Below, piece by piece: positions 42,082 through 51,023 of a stretch of 64,000 nucleotides of DNA. A model generated the notes under the pieces. That model was not told where the DNA came from. It saw only the letters and a program-made list of their open reading frames with translations, and made no database searches. Origin of the DNA: Pseudomonas vanderleydeniana (GTDB taxonomy: Bacteria; Pseudomonadota; Gammaproteobacteria; Pseudomonadales; Pseudomonadaceae); the NCBI RefSeq assembly GCF_014268755.2, contig NZ_CP077093.1, forward strand, positions 2,096,001-2,160,000. Reading direction: 5' to 3'. The first letter of the stretch is position 1. Every line of letters begins with the position of its first letter. The position numbers and the translations under genes were made by a program.

Positions 42082-43873
42082 GCCCGAGGCCCCTCGGGAC
42101 CGCCTGAGCTGGGCGGAAATTCGCCGCCTGGCGCTGCAGCACCGCAAAGCCCTGTGGATTGCCAACTCGGTCGCCGTGCTGGCGACCCTGTGCAGTGTCC
42201 CCATCCCGTTGCTCCTGCCGTTGCTGGTGGACGAGGTGCTGCTCAAGCATGGTGATGCGGCACTGCGGGTGATGAACCACCTCTTGCCCGGCACCTGGCA
42301 GACGGCCGTCGGCTACATCGGCCTGATGTTGCTGGCGACCCTGTGCCTGCGCTGTGCGGCGCTGCTGTTCAACGTCTTGCAGGCGCGGCTGTTCGCCGGC
42401 CTGGCCAAGGACATCGTCTATCGCATCCGCACCCGGCTGATCGAGCGCCTCAAGCGTATTTCCCTCGGAGAGTATGAAAGCCTCGGCAGCGGCACGGTGA
42501 CCACGCACCTGGTCACTGACCTGGACACCCTCGACAAGTTCGTCGGCGAGACCCTCAGCCGCTTCCTCGTGGCGATGCTGACGCTGCTCGGCACCTCCGC
42601 CATCCTGGTCTGGATGCACTGGAAGCTGGCGCTGCTGATCCTCCTGTTCAACCCGCTGGTGATCTACTTCACGGTGCAGTTGGGCAAGCGTGTCAAACAC
42701 CTGAAGAAGCTGGAAAACGACAGCACCTCGCGGTTCACCCAGGCGCTGACGGAAACCCTCGATGCCATCCAGGAGGTGCGTGCCGGCAACCGCCAGGGGT
42801 TTTTCCTCGGTCGGCTCGGGCAGCGGGCGCGAGAGGTGCGCGACTATGCGGTGGCCTCACAGTGGAAAAGCGATGCCTCGGGCCGTGCCAGCGGCCTGTT
42901 GTTCCAGTTCGGCATCGATATCTTCCGCGCCGCCGCCATGCTCACCGTGCTGTTCTCGGACCTGTCGATCGGCCAGATGCTCGCCGTGTTCAGCTACTTG
43001 TGGTTCATGATCGGCCCGGTGGAGCAACTGCTGAACCTGCAGTACGCCTACTACGCCGCCGGCGGCGCGCTGGCACGCATCAACGAGTTGCTGGCACGCG
43101 CCGATGAGCCGGCGTATCCAGGCGGCGTCGACCCCTTCGTGGGGCGCGAAACGGTGGGTATCGAGGTGAGCGGCCTGAGCTTCGCCTATGCCGAGGAACC
43201 GGTGCTCGACCAGCTCGATCTGTCTATCGCCCCCGGCGAGAAGGTGGCGATCGTCGGTGCCAGCGGCGGTGGCAAGAGCACCCTGGTGCAATTGCTTCTC
43301 GGGCTCTACGTGCCGCAGTCCGGGACTATCCGTTTCGGTGGCTCGACCCAGGCCGAGATCGGCCTGGAAACCGTACGCGAGCATGTCGCCGTGGTTCTGC
43401 AGCATCCGGCGCTGTTCAATGACACGGTGCGCGCCAATCTCACCATGGGGCGCGAGCGCAGTGACGAGGCCTGCTGGCGGGCGCTGGAGATCGCTCAGCT
43501 GGAAAGCACCATCCGGAGCCTGCCGCAGGGCCTGGACAGCATTGTCGGGCGATCCGGCGTACGCCTGTCCGGCGGCCAGCGCCAGCGCCTGGCCATTGCG
43601 CGGATGGTGCTGGCCGAGCCCAAGGTGGTGATTCTCGACGAGGCGACCTCGGCGCTGGACGCGGCGACCGAATACAATCTGCACCAGGCCCTGGGCCGCT
43701 TTCTCAGTGGCCGTACCACGCTGATCATTGCGCATCGGCTGTCGGCGGTGAAACAGGCGGATCGGGTGCTGGTCTTCGATGGCGGGCGGATTGCCGAGGA
43801 TGGGGACCACCAGCAACTGATTGCCGACGGTGGCCTCTATGCCAAGTTGTACGGGCACCTGCAAAAAATTTGA
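42074..43873 (+). CDS. ABC transporter with fused permease and ATPase (exporter type)
   Basis: 599 residues. Six transmembrane helices (about 30-310) and a nucleotide-binding domain: Walker A GASGGGKST (about residue 394), signature LSGGQRQRL (about 498) and Walker B VVILDEATSALD. The layout is that of MsbA/LmrA-like half transporters working as homodimers. The substrate is unknown. Start is uncertain: the GTG at 42074 has GGAG 8 nt upstream, another GTG at 42065 is in frame. Either overlaps the DsbA-like stop. Confidence 0.9.
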   Translation: MPEPEAPRDRLSWAEIRRLALQHRKALWIANSVAVLATLCSVPIPLLLPLLVDEVLLKHGDAALRVMNHLLPGTWQTAVGYIGLMLLATLCLRCAALLFNVLQARLFAGLAKDIVYRIRTRLIERLKRISLGEYESLGSGTVTTHLVTDLDTLDKFVGETLSRFLVAMLTLLGTSAILVWMHWKLALLILLFNPLVIYFTVQLGKRVKHLKKLENDSTSRFTQALTETLDAIQEVRAGNRQGFFLGRLGQRAREVRDYAVASQWKSDASGRASGLLFQFGIDIFRAAAMLTVLFSDLSIGQMLAVFSYLWFMIGPVEQLLNLQYAYYAAGGALARINELLARADEPAYPGGVDPFVGRETVGIEVSGLSFAYAEEPVLDQLDLSIAPGEKVAIVGASGGGKSTLVQLLLGLYVPQSGTIRFGGSTQAEIGLETVREHVAVVLQHPALFNDTVRANLTMGRERSDEACWRALEIAQLESTIRSLPQGLDSIVGRSGVRLSGGQRQRLAIARMVLAEPKVVILDEATSALDAATEYNLHQALGRFLSGRTTLIIAHRLSAVKQADRVLVFDGGRIAEDGDHQQLIADGGLYAKLYGHLQKI

Positions 43874-44084
43874 CGCGCTTGAGTTTGACTCTGTTTTCTG
43901 TGCTTAGTGGTTGAATTAATTACAAGAAATGAGTTTTTCCCGATATGGTCGCGTATCTGGTCAAAAGCACGGCCCCAGGGCTGCTCAACAATCCATCCGA
44001 GGTTGTGGAAATTAGCCTAGGCTGTGCTTTCAGGGGCTCAAATCTCTCGGCTGTTCATCCAGTGGCACGGGTGCAAGGGTATTC

Positions 44085-46544
44085 ATGAAGCGCAAGCAGA
44101 CTCTCGGAACGCCACGGCTGCTGGGCATTGTCTGGCCTTTTATCGCGGTGGTCCTGTTTCAGGCCCTGCTGGGCTGCCTCAGTCTCTATGTGCTGTCGGC
44201 GGTGCGCAGCTACGTCGCCGGTGAGAGCCTTTGGTCCAAGGGCCAGAAAGACGCTATCTATTACCTCAACCTCTATGCCGACAGCCGCGACGAGGCGATC
44301 TACCTCAAGTACCAGCAGGCTATCGCCGTGCCCCAGGGCGGGCATGAATTGCGTATTGCCCTGGATGCACCAACGCCGGACCTGGAGGCGGCCCGCCAGG
44401 GTATCCTGCAGGGCGGCAACCATCCTGACGATGTCTCCAGCATCATCTGGCTGTACCTGAATTTCCGGCACTTCAGCTACCTCGAGCGGGCGGTGGAGAA
44501 GTGGACGGTGGGGGACAGCTACCTGGTGCAGCTGGATGAGGTCGCGCGGCAGATGCACCAGGCGATCTCCAGCAATGCCGCCACCGGCGCCGATATCAGG
44601 CGCTGGAAAAACCATATCTTCGCCATCAACGACGGCGTGACCCCGGCCGCGAAAGCCTTCAGCGATGCCCTGGGCGAGGGTTCGCGGGTGATTCTGCGCC
44701 TGTTGCTGGCCACCAACGTCACCACCGCCCTGGTGCTGATCGCCCTGGCCCTGCTGCGTACCCACAAGCTGTTGGCCCAGCGCCATGCCTTTGCCGACGC
44801 GCTACAGGTGGAAAAGGAGCGGGCGCAGATCACCCTGGAGTCCATCGGCGATGGGGTGATCACCACCGATGTCAGTGGGGCTATCGTCTACATGAACCCT
44901 GCCGCGGAACAGTTGACTCACTGGAAGGCCGCGCAGGCCTACGGCTTGCCGCTGGGGGCGCTGTTCAACCTGCTCGACGACAACGCCCAGGAGGAAGGCT
45001 TCGCGCTGATCGAGCACATCCTGAGCGGGCACCTGGGTGGTGGCAGTGAACATTCCAAGTTGATCCAGCGCCTGGATGGCAGCACGGTATCGGTGACCCT
45101 GGTCGGTGCGCCGATCCGCAACGCCGGCAAGGTCAGTGGCGCGGTGCTGGTCCTGCATGACATGACCCAGGAACGGCAGTACATCGCCAACCTGTCCTGG
45201 CAGGCCACCCATGATGCGCTGACCGGCCTCGCCAACCGTCGCGAGTTCGAATACCGGCTGGAGCAGGCCTTGCACCAGCTGGCCCGCCAGCCAACCCGGC
45301 ACGTGCTGATGTTCCTCGACCTGGACCAGTTCAAGCTGGTCAACGACACCTGCGGGCATGCGGCAGGCGACGAGCTGCTGCGGCATATCTGCGCGCTGCT
45401 GCAGTCGGGTCTGCGTGAGGGCGATACCCTGGCGCGCCTGGGTGGGGATGAATTCGGAATTTTGCTTGAGAATTGTCCGCCAGACGCGGCTGAGAAAATT
45501 GCGGAAAACCTGCGTCAGACCGTGCAGAACCTGCACTTCGTCTGGAAGGGTCGTCCTTTCGTGACCACGGTCAGTATTGGCCTGGTACACCTGCACCAGA
45601 TGCCCGCGACCCTCGAGGCCTCGCTACGGGCCGCGGATATGGCCTGCTACATGGCCAAGGAAAAGGGGCGCAACCGGATTCAGGTGTATCACGCCGACGA
45701 CTCCGAGTTGTCCCTGCGGTTCGGCGAAATGGCCTGGGTCCAGCGCCTGCACATGGCGTTGGAGGAGAACCGTTTTTGCCTGTATTCGCAGGAAATTTCC
45801 CCGCTGGGTCAGACCGATCAGGCGCATGGGCATGTCGAGATCCTGCTGCGCCTGCATGATGAGGCCGGTCGCATGATCCTGCCCGACAGCTTTATCCCGG
45901 CCGCCGAGCGTTACGGGCTGGTGAGCCAGTTGGACCGCTGGGTGGTGCAGAACGTGTTCAAGGTGGTCGCCGAATGCAGTGCGCTGGGGCGTCCGGAGCC
46001 GATGGCCATGTGTGCGATCAATCTGTCAGGCGCCACGATCGGCGATGAGGGTTTCCTGGAGTTCCTGCATGAACAATTTGCGTTGCACGGTATTTCGCCG
46101 AAGCTGATCTGCTTCGAGATCACCGAGACCAGCGCCATCTCCAATCTCGGGAGTGCGATTCGTTTTATCAACGAGCTCAAGGGCTTGGGTTGTCACTTCT
46201 CGCTGGATGACTTCTGCGCGGGTATGTCTTCATTCGCTTATCTCAAACATTTGCCTGTAGACTTCCTGAAGATCGATGGAAGTTTTGTAAAGGATATGCT
46301 GGACGACCCGATTAACCGCGCCATGGTCGAAGTGATCAACCACATCGGGCATGTGATGGGCAAGCGAACGATTGCCGAGTTTGTCGAAACGCCGCAGATC
46401 GAGCAGGCATTGCTGGAGATCGGCGTCGATTATGCCCAGGGCTATCTGATCGAGCGCCCGCAGTTGTTCACTTGCGACAGCCTGCTGCGCCGTCCCTCGA
46501 GGCCGCGTCCGCTGCTGTTCAAGGCGCCCGGCACATTCCGCTGA
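44085..46544 (+). CDS. Membrane PAS-GGDEF-EAL protein (c-di-GMP turnover)
   Basis: 819 residues. Two membrane helices (about 11-38 and 203-225) bracket a periplasmic sensor of about 160 residues. Then come a PAS domain (about 240-355), a GGDEF domain with intact RLGGDEFGIL and the inhibitory RxxD site (REGD), and an EAL domain. The signature EAL reads E-I-L (VEILLRL); the other catalytic positions (NLSG, FEITET, LDDF, LKIDGS, AEFVE, AQGY) are present, with DDFCAGMSS replacing the usual DDFGTGYSS. Both activities are possible; which dominates cannot be read. ATG after a short leader. Confidence 0.93.
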   Translation: MKRKQTLGTPRLLGIVWPFIAVVLFQALLGCLSLYVLSAVRSYVAGESLWSKGQKDAIYYLNLYADSRDEAIYLKYQQAIAVPQGGHELRIALDAPTPDLEAARQGILQGGNHPDDVSSIIWLYLNFRHFSYLERAVEKWTVGDSYLVQLDEVARQMHQAISSNAATGADIRRWKNHIFAINDGVTPAAKAFSDALGEGSRVILRLLLATNVTTALVLIALALLRTHKLLAQRHAFADALQVEKERAQITLESIGDGVITTDVSGAIVYMNPAAEQLTHWKAAQAYGLPLGALFNLLDDNAQEEGFALIEHILSGHLGGGSEHSKLIQRLDGSTVSVTLVGAPIRNAGKVSGAVLVLHDMTQERQYIANLSWQATHDALTGLANRREFEYRLEQALHQLARQPTRHVLMFLDLDQFKLVNDTCGHAAGDELLRHICALLQSGLREGDTLARLGGDEFGILLENCPPDAAEKIAENLRQTVQNLHFVWKGRPFVTTVSIGLVHLHQMPATLEASLRAADMACYMAKEKGRNRIQVYHADDSELSLRFGEMAWVQRLHMALEENRFCLYSQEISPLGQTDQAHGHVEILLRLHDEAGRMILPDSFIPAAERYGLVSQLDRWVVQNVFKVVAECSALGRPEPMAMCAINLSGATIGDEGFLEFLHEQFALHGISPKLICFEITETSAISNLGSAIRFINELKGLGCHFSLDDFCAGMSSFAYLKHLPVDFLKIDGSFVKDMLDDPINRAMVEVINHIGHVMGKRTIAEFVETPQIEQALLEIGVDYAQGYLIERPQLFTCDSLLRRPSRPRPLLFKAPGTFR

Positions 46545-46595
46545 AACCCTTCCGGATCTGCACAATCAAAACTCAAAAGGAAAGGAGCTTAAACA

Positions 46596-47384
46596 GTGAT
46601 CGACGCATTCAGCAGAACCGGCCCGCTCATGGAAGCCACCAGCTATCCGGCCTGGGCACAACAGCTCATTCGGGACTGTAGCGAGAGCAAGCGCCGTGTG
46701 GTCGAACACGAACTGTACCAGCGGATGCGCGATAACAAGCTGAGTGCGAAAACCATGCGCCAGTACCTGATCGGTGGCTGGCCGGTGGTCGAGCAGTTTG
46801 CGTTGTACATGGCCCAGAACCTCACCAAGACCCGCTTTGGGCGTCATCCTGGTGAAGACATGGCGCGCCGCTGGTTGATGCGCAACATTCGCGTGGAGCT
46901 GAACCATGCCGACTACTGGGTGCACTGGAGCCGGGCCCACGGCGTGACGCTGGAAGACCTGCAGGCACAGCAGGTACCGCCCGAGCTGCACGCCCTGAGC
47001 CATTGGTGCTGGCATACCAGTTCGGCGGATGCGCTGGTGGTGGCGGTCGCCGCGACCAACTATGCCATCGAAGGCGCAACCGGCGAATGGTCGGCACTGG
47101 TCTGCTCGACTGGCGTCTATGCCGCGGCTTTCCCCGAGGAAGAGCGCAAGCGGGCGATGAAGTGGCTCAAGATGCATGCCCAGTACGATGATGCGCATCC
47201 GTGGGAAGCGCTGGAGATCGTCTGCACCCTGGCGGGGATGAACCCGAGCAAGGCCTTGCAGGCCGAACTGCGCCAGGCCATCTGCAAGAGCTATGACTAC
47301 ATGTACCTGTTCCTGGAACGTTGCATGCAGCTGGAAAAGGCTCCGGTCGCCCGTGAGCGCCTGGCGGAACTGGTCGAAAGTTGA
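46596..47384 (+). CDS. Haem-oxygenase-fold (TenA-like) metalloprotein, iron-containing redox family
   Basis: 262 residues, all helical. Ligand-like residues of the haem-oxygenase-like diiron fold are visible in RVELNHADYW, YAIEGATGEWS and HAQYDDAHPWEALE, which supports a metal-binding oxidase/oxygenase rather than the thiaminase TenA. In Pseudomonas it is usually annotated as a TenA-family regulator, without a helix-turn-helix. The GTG at 46596 has AAGGAG seven bases upstream. It sits between two c-di-GMP genes; its substrate is unknown. Confidence 0.8.
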   Translation: MIDAFSRTGPLMEATSYPAWAQQLIRDCSESKRRVVEHELYQRMRDNKLSAKTMRQYLIGGWPVVEQFALYMAQNLTKTRFGRHPGEDMARRWLMRNIRVELNHADYWVHWSRAHGVTLEDLQAQQVPPELHALSHWCWHTSSADALVVAVAATNYAIEGATGEWSALVCSTGVYAAAFPEEERKRAMKWLKMHAQYDDAHPWEALEIVCTLAGMNPSKALQAELRQAICKSYDYMYLFLERCMQLEKAPVARERLAELVES

Positions 47385-47429
47385 GTTGATCAGAACGTGG
47401 CGGGCGGTTCCTGCGGCCAGGGCCGTCGG

Positions 47430-48356
47430 CTAGCCCGCCATCGCCAGTCGGTTGCGACCTTCGCGCTTGGCTACATACAAGGCACCGTCGGCGCGGCGCA
47501 GCAGGCTTTGCAGCGACTCGCCGGGTAGCAGGGTGGCGCAGCCCAGGCTTACCGTCAGCGCGATGGTCTGCTCGTTCGCGGCATAGTCCCGGGACTGTGC
47601 GGCATGGCGTAGGCGCTCGCCCACCATGGCCGCGGCTTCCCGGCCGGTGTTGGACAGGACGATGAGAAACTCTTCCCCACCGTAGCGAAAGATCATGTCG
47701 ATGTTGCGCAACTGTTCCTTGATCGAGTTGGCGACGGCCTTGAGTACCTGGTCGCCGGCCGTGTGGCCATAGCTGTCGTTGATCCGCTTGAAATGATCGA
47801 TATCCAGCATCAGCAGCGACAGTGGCTGGCTGTGGCGGCGTGCCAGGTCGATTTCCCGCTGCAGGGTCTGGTCCATGGCAATGCGGTTGCCGGTTTCGGT
47901 CAGTGGATCGCGCAATGCGCTCTGGGTCGCCGCCCGATAGAGCAGGGCGTTGCGCATCGGATAGAGCAGGCAGGACAGCAGCGATTCAAGGTTGCCCAGT
48001 TCCTGTTCGGTGAAGCGCTGGCTGCGGCGAAACAGCAGTTCACCCATGTGTTCGCCTTCATGGCTGAGGCTGTAGCTCACCGAATGGTGTCCGCGTTGGC
48101 CGAACTCCAGGCGCAGGTCGCTCGGCTGGTGCACGTAGACCAGCGACTGTAGCGGCACCAGGCGTTGAATCTCGCGGAAGAACAGCCCCATGATGCGTTC
48201 CGGCTCCAGGCTGGTCTGCAGTTGCAGCATCAGTTGCTGGCGCAGTTGGGTCAGCGTGGTCGGGCGATGGAACAGGGAAGGGGCTTGGCCGAAACCCAGG
48301 CGCTGCAACTTGGCGCTATCGAAGTCAACGGAGTTGGTCTGGATCGGTGTCTTCAT
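47430..48356 (-). CDS. Diguanylate cyclase
   Basis: 308 residues. An N-terminal GAF-like sensor region (about 40-140) precedes a GGDEF domain with the active site RYGGEEFLIVL and the inhibitory I-site RNID five residues before it. LLMLDIDHFKRINDSYGHTA binds the metal. It should make c-di-GMP and be subject to product inhibition. There is no membrane segment. It is convergent with the TenA-like gene. Confidence 0.92.
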   Translation of the reverse strand: MKTPIQTNSVDFDSAKLQRLGFGQAPSLFHRPTTLTQLRQQLMLQLQTSLEPERIMGLFFREIQRLVPLQSLVYVHQPSDLRLEFGQRGHHSVSYSLSHEGEHMGELLFRRSQRFTEQELGNLESLLSCLLYPMRNALLYRAATQSALRDPLTETGNRIAMDQTLQREIDLARRHSQPLSLLMLDIDHFKRINDSYGHTAGDQVLKAVANSIKEQLRNIDMIFRYGGEEFLIVLSNTGREAAAMVGERLRHAAQSRDYAANEQTIALTVSLGCATLLPGESLQSLLRRADGALYVAKREGRNRLAMAG

Positions 48357-48720
48357 GGTGACGGGCCCCCTGGGCGCAGCATGCAGTCTTACAGGCTGGC
48401 GAATGCGGCTTGGGGCTGCGCATCGTACTGATCCCTCAGTCCCGTAGGACCTTTGACATCAGTCTAGTCGCTTGGGCCGAGCCTGGTGAGGCTGGCCGAT
48501 GGAACGCCCCATCGCTTTCACACAGCGTGTCTGAGGCAAGTTAGAGCGAAAGTCGTGCCAACCAGTTCACTAAAATATAAGTCTTTGAAATTCAGTGGCT
48601 TGTATTTTTGGTGAAAGGAAAAGCGCGCAGGAGCGGCAATAGTTTGACTTGCCGTGATGGCTTTTTGAGATTTAACGCGCGCCGTGCCAGTAATCCGGCA
48701 CGGCGCAACAGCAAGGGAAG
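48357..48720. other. 364-bp gene-free stretch between the cyclase and yciK
   Basis: Both flanking genes are on the minus strand, so this region holds the cyclase promoter (right of 48357) and the 3' end of the yciK transcript. An AT-rich block at 48565-48620 could be a promoter. A 10-bp perfect hairpin lies at 48679-48706. No gene or known RNA was recognised. Confidence 0.5.
48679..48706 (-). terminator. Strong hairpin downstream of yciK
   Basis: GCGCCGTGCC and GGCACGGCGC pair perfectly over 10 bp with an 8-nt loop, 15 bp past the yciK stop. The following minus-strand bases (GCGTTAAATC) give only a weak U-tract, so it is a probable terminator or 3'-end stabiliser. Confidence 0.55.
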
Positions 48721-49461
48721 TTACTGGGCGTTGAAGGCCTGGCCGTTGATGCCGGCACTGTCCGGCCCCATCAGGTAGAGATAGACCGGCATGATTTCTT
48801 CCGGGGTCGGATTGTTCAGCGGGTTCTCGCCGGGATAGGCCTGGGCGCGCATGCTGGTGCGGGTGGCGCCCGGGTTGATGCTGTTGGCGCGTACCGGGGC
48901 GACGGTATCCAGTTCGTCGGCGAGCGTCTGCATCAGTCCCTCGGTGGCGAACTTGGACACGCCATAGGCGCCCCAGTAGGCGCGGCCCTTGCGGCCGACG
49001 CTGCTGGACGTGAAGATCACCGAGGCGTCCCGGGACAGCTTGAGCAGTGGCAACAGGGTGCTGGTGAGCATGAACATCGCGTTGACGTTGACCTGCATGA
49101 CCCGCATGAAATTGTCGCCCGAGAGCTGCTCCAGCGGCGTGCGCGGACCGATGATCGAGGCGTTGTGCAGCAGGCCGTCGAGGTGGCCGAATTCGTTCTC
49201 GATCATCGCCGCCAGTTCGTCGTACTGGTGGGGCAGGGCGGTTTCCAGGTTGAAGGGAATCACGGCCGGCTGCGGATGACCGGCGGCTTCGATTTCGTCG
49301 TAGACCTGGGTCAGGTTGGCTTCGGTCTTGCCAAGCAGCAGGACAGTGGCGCCGTGGGCGGCGTAGCTCTTGGCGGCGGCTGCGCCGATGCCGCGACCGG
49401 CGCCGGTGACCAGAATCACCCGGTCCTTGAGCAGTTCGGGGCGGGCGGAATAATCAAACAT
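48721..49461 (-). CDS. yciK: YciK-family SDR oxidoreductase
   Basis: 246-residue short-chain dehydrogenase of the YciK type. Cofactor loop VTGAGRGIGAAAA, structural HNASIIGPRTPLEQL in place of NNAG, catalytic serine in FTSSSVGRKGRA and tyrosine/lysine in YGVSKFATEG. The family's substrate is unknown. From memory it lies next to mupP and ubiG throughout Pseudomonas. A REPIN separates it from mupP. Confidence 0.93.
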   Translation of the reverse strand: MFDYSARPELLKDRVILVTGAGRGIGAAAAKSYAAHGATVLLLGKTEANLTQVYDEIEAAGHPQPAVIPFNLETALPHQYDELAAMIENEFGHLDGLLHNASIIGPRTPLEQLSGDNFMRVMQVNVNAMFMLTSTLLPLLKLSRDASVIFTSSSVGRKGRAYWGAYGVSKFATEGLMQTLADELDTVAPVRANSINPGATRTSMRAQAYPGENPLNNPTPEEIMPVYLYLMGPDSAGINGQAFNAQ

Positions 49462-49497
49462 GGCTAAACCTCAACGGATGGGGGAGGGGCGCTGCCC

Positions 49498-49581
49498 GTG
49501 GGAGCCGGCTTGCTGGCGATCGATTGATGCGGTGTGGCTGTTCGATCGCGTCGCCTGGATCGCCAGCAAGCCGGCTCCCAC
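49498..49581. repeat. REPIN between mupP and yciK
   Basis: GTGGGAGCCGGCTTGCTGGC followed by GATC (from 49498) and its exact complement ending CCGGCTCCCAC (to 49581), separated by about 36 bp. Both units are perfect copies of the main REP class of this genome. Confidence 0.92.
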
Positions 49582-49585
49582 AAGG

Positions 49586-50257
49586 TCAGCAACTGCACAG
49601 GGCTTGATCCAGCACCCGGCGCAGTTCCAGTGGATGGTCGACGACCACGTCGGCGCCCCAGTGATCGGGGTTGTCGTCCGGATGGATGTAACCGTAGCGC
49701 ACCGCGGCAGTACGGGTGCCGGCATCGCGGCCCGACTCGATATCGCGCAGGTCGTCGCCGACGAACAGCACGCTGGCCGGGTCCAGGTCGAGCATCTTGC
49801 AGGCGAGGAGCAGCGGCTCGGGGTCCGGCTTGCTCCGGGTGACGTGATCCGGGCAGATCAGCAGCGCCGAGCGCTCGGCCAAGCCGAGTTGCTGCATGAT
49901 CGGTTCGGCGAAGCGCACCGGCTTGTTGGTGACCACGCCCCAGACCAGCCTGGCCTTCTCGATATCCTCCAGCAGCTCGCCCATGCCGTCGAACAGCTTG
50001 CTGTGCACCGCGCAGGCCTTGAGGTAACGCTCGAGGAATTCCTGGCGCAGTTCCTCGAAGCCTGGCGACTCGGGGTCCATCATGAAGGTCACCGCGACCA
50101 TCGCCCGGGCGCCGCCGGAGATCTCGTCGCGAATCAGCTTGTCGGCAATCGGCGGCAGCCCACGATCAGCCAGCATGGCCTGGCAGATGGCGATGAAGTC
50201 CGGCGCGGTATCGAGCAGGGTGCCGTCCATGTCGAAAAGAACCGCTCTCAAGCGCAT
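49586..50257 (-). CDS. mupP: N-acetylmuramic acid 6-phosphate phosphatase
   Basis: 223-residue HAD phosphatase of the peptidoglycan-recycling route of pseudomonads, which dephosphorylates MurNAc-6-P before AmgK and MurU. HAD motifs: [13 protein letters not shown] (catalytic Asp pair), VVTNKP, and [16 protein letters not shown]. Older annotations call it phosphoglycolate phosphatase (gph). It lies 3 bp downstream of ubiG and is surely co-transcribed with it. In P. aeruginosa its loss sensitises to fosfomycin (from memory). Confidence 0.92.
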   Translation of the reverse strand: MRLRAVLFDMDGTLLDTAPDFIAICQAMLADRGLPPIADKLIRDEISGGARAMVAVTFMMDPESPGFEELRQEFLERYLKACAVHSKLFDGMGELLEDIEKARLVWGVVTNKPVRFAEPIMQQLGLAERSALLICPDHVTRSKPDPEPLLLACKMLDLDPASVLFVGDDLRDIESGRDAGTRTAAVRYGYIHPDDNPDHWGADVVVDHPLELRRVLDQALCSC

Positions 50258-50260
50258 CGG

Positions 50261-50959
50261 TCACTCCTCGCGCAGGGTCTGGATCATGTAGTTCACGCCT
50301 ACGTCCGCTGCCAGTTTGTAGTGCTTGGTCAGCGGGTTGTAGGTCAGGCCGATGATGTCCTTGACCGCCAGGCCCGCGTCGCGGCTCCAGGCGCCCAGTT
50401 CGGATGGGCGGATGAACTTCTTGAAGTCATGGGTGCCGCGTGGCAGCAGGCCCATGATGTATTCCGCGCCGACGATGGCGAACAGGTAGGCCTTGGGGTT
50501 GCGGTTGATGGTGGAGAAGAACACCTGGCCGCCAGGCTTGACCATGCGGAAGCAGGCGCGGATCACCGACGACGGATCGGGTACGTGCTCGAGCATCTCC
50601 AGGCAGGTGACCACGTCGAACTGCTCGGGCATTTCCTCGGCCAGTGCCTCGGCGGTGATCTGCCGGTATTCGACGTCTACACCCGACTCCAGCTGGTGCA
50701 GCTGGGCCACGGCCAGCGGCGCTTCGCCCATGTCGATACCCATCACCGTGGCGCCGCGCTGGGCCATGGCTTCACTGAGGATGCCGCCGCCGCAACCGAC
50801 GTCGAGCACCTTCTTGCCGGCGAGCTTGACGCGCTCGTCGATCCAGTTGACCCGCAGCGGGTTGATGTCGTGCAGTGGCTTGAACTCGCTCTCGCGGTCC
50901 CACCAGCGGTGGGCCAGGGCTTCGAACTTGGCGATTTCGGCGTGGTCGACGTTGCTCAT
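50261..50959 (-). CDS. ubiG: Ubiquinone biosynthesis O-methyltransferase
   Basis: 232-residue SAM methyltransferase that performs both O-methylations of ubiquinone. The start [20 protein letters not shown] and [20 protein letters not shown] with [13 protein letters not shown] are characteristic. A C-terminal segment [13 protein letters not shown] also matches the family. First gene of the ubiG-mupP-(yciK) run. Confidence 0.96.
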   Translation of the reverse strand: MSNVDHAEIAKFEALAHRWWDRESEFKPLHDINPLRVNWIDERVKLAGKKVLDVGCGGGILSEAMAQRGATVMGIDMGEAPLAVAQLHQLESGVDVEYRQITAEALAEEMPEQFDVVTCLEMLEHVPDPSSVIRACFRMVKPGGQVFFSTINRNPKAYLFAIVGAEYIMGLLPRGTHDFKKFIRPSELGAWSRDAGLAVKDIIGLTYNPLTKHYKLAADVGVNYMIQTLREE

Positions 50960-51023
50960 GGGGCTATCCTCTAAAGCTTGAAAATCAGGGTGATCCCGGG
51001 TTGTGGGTGCCCGGGACGATCAT

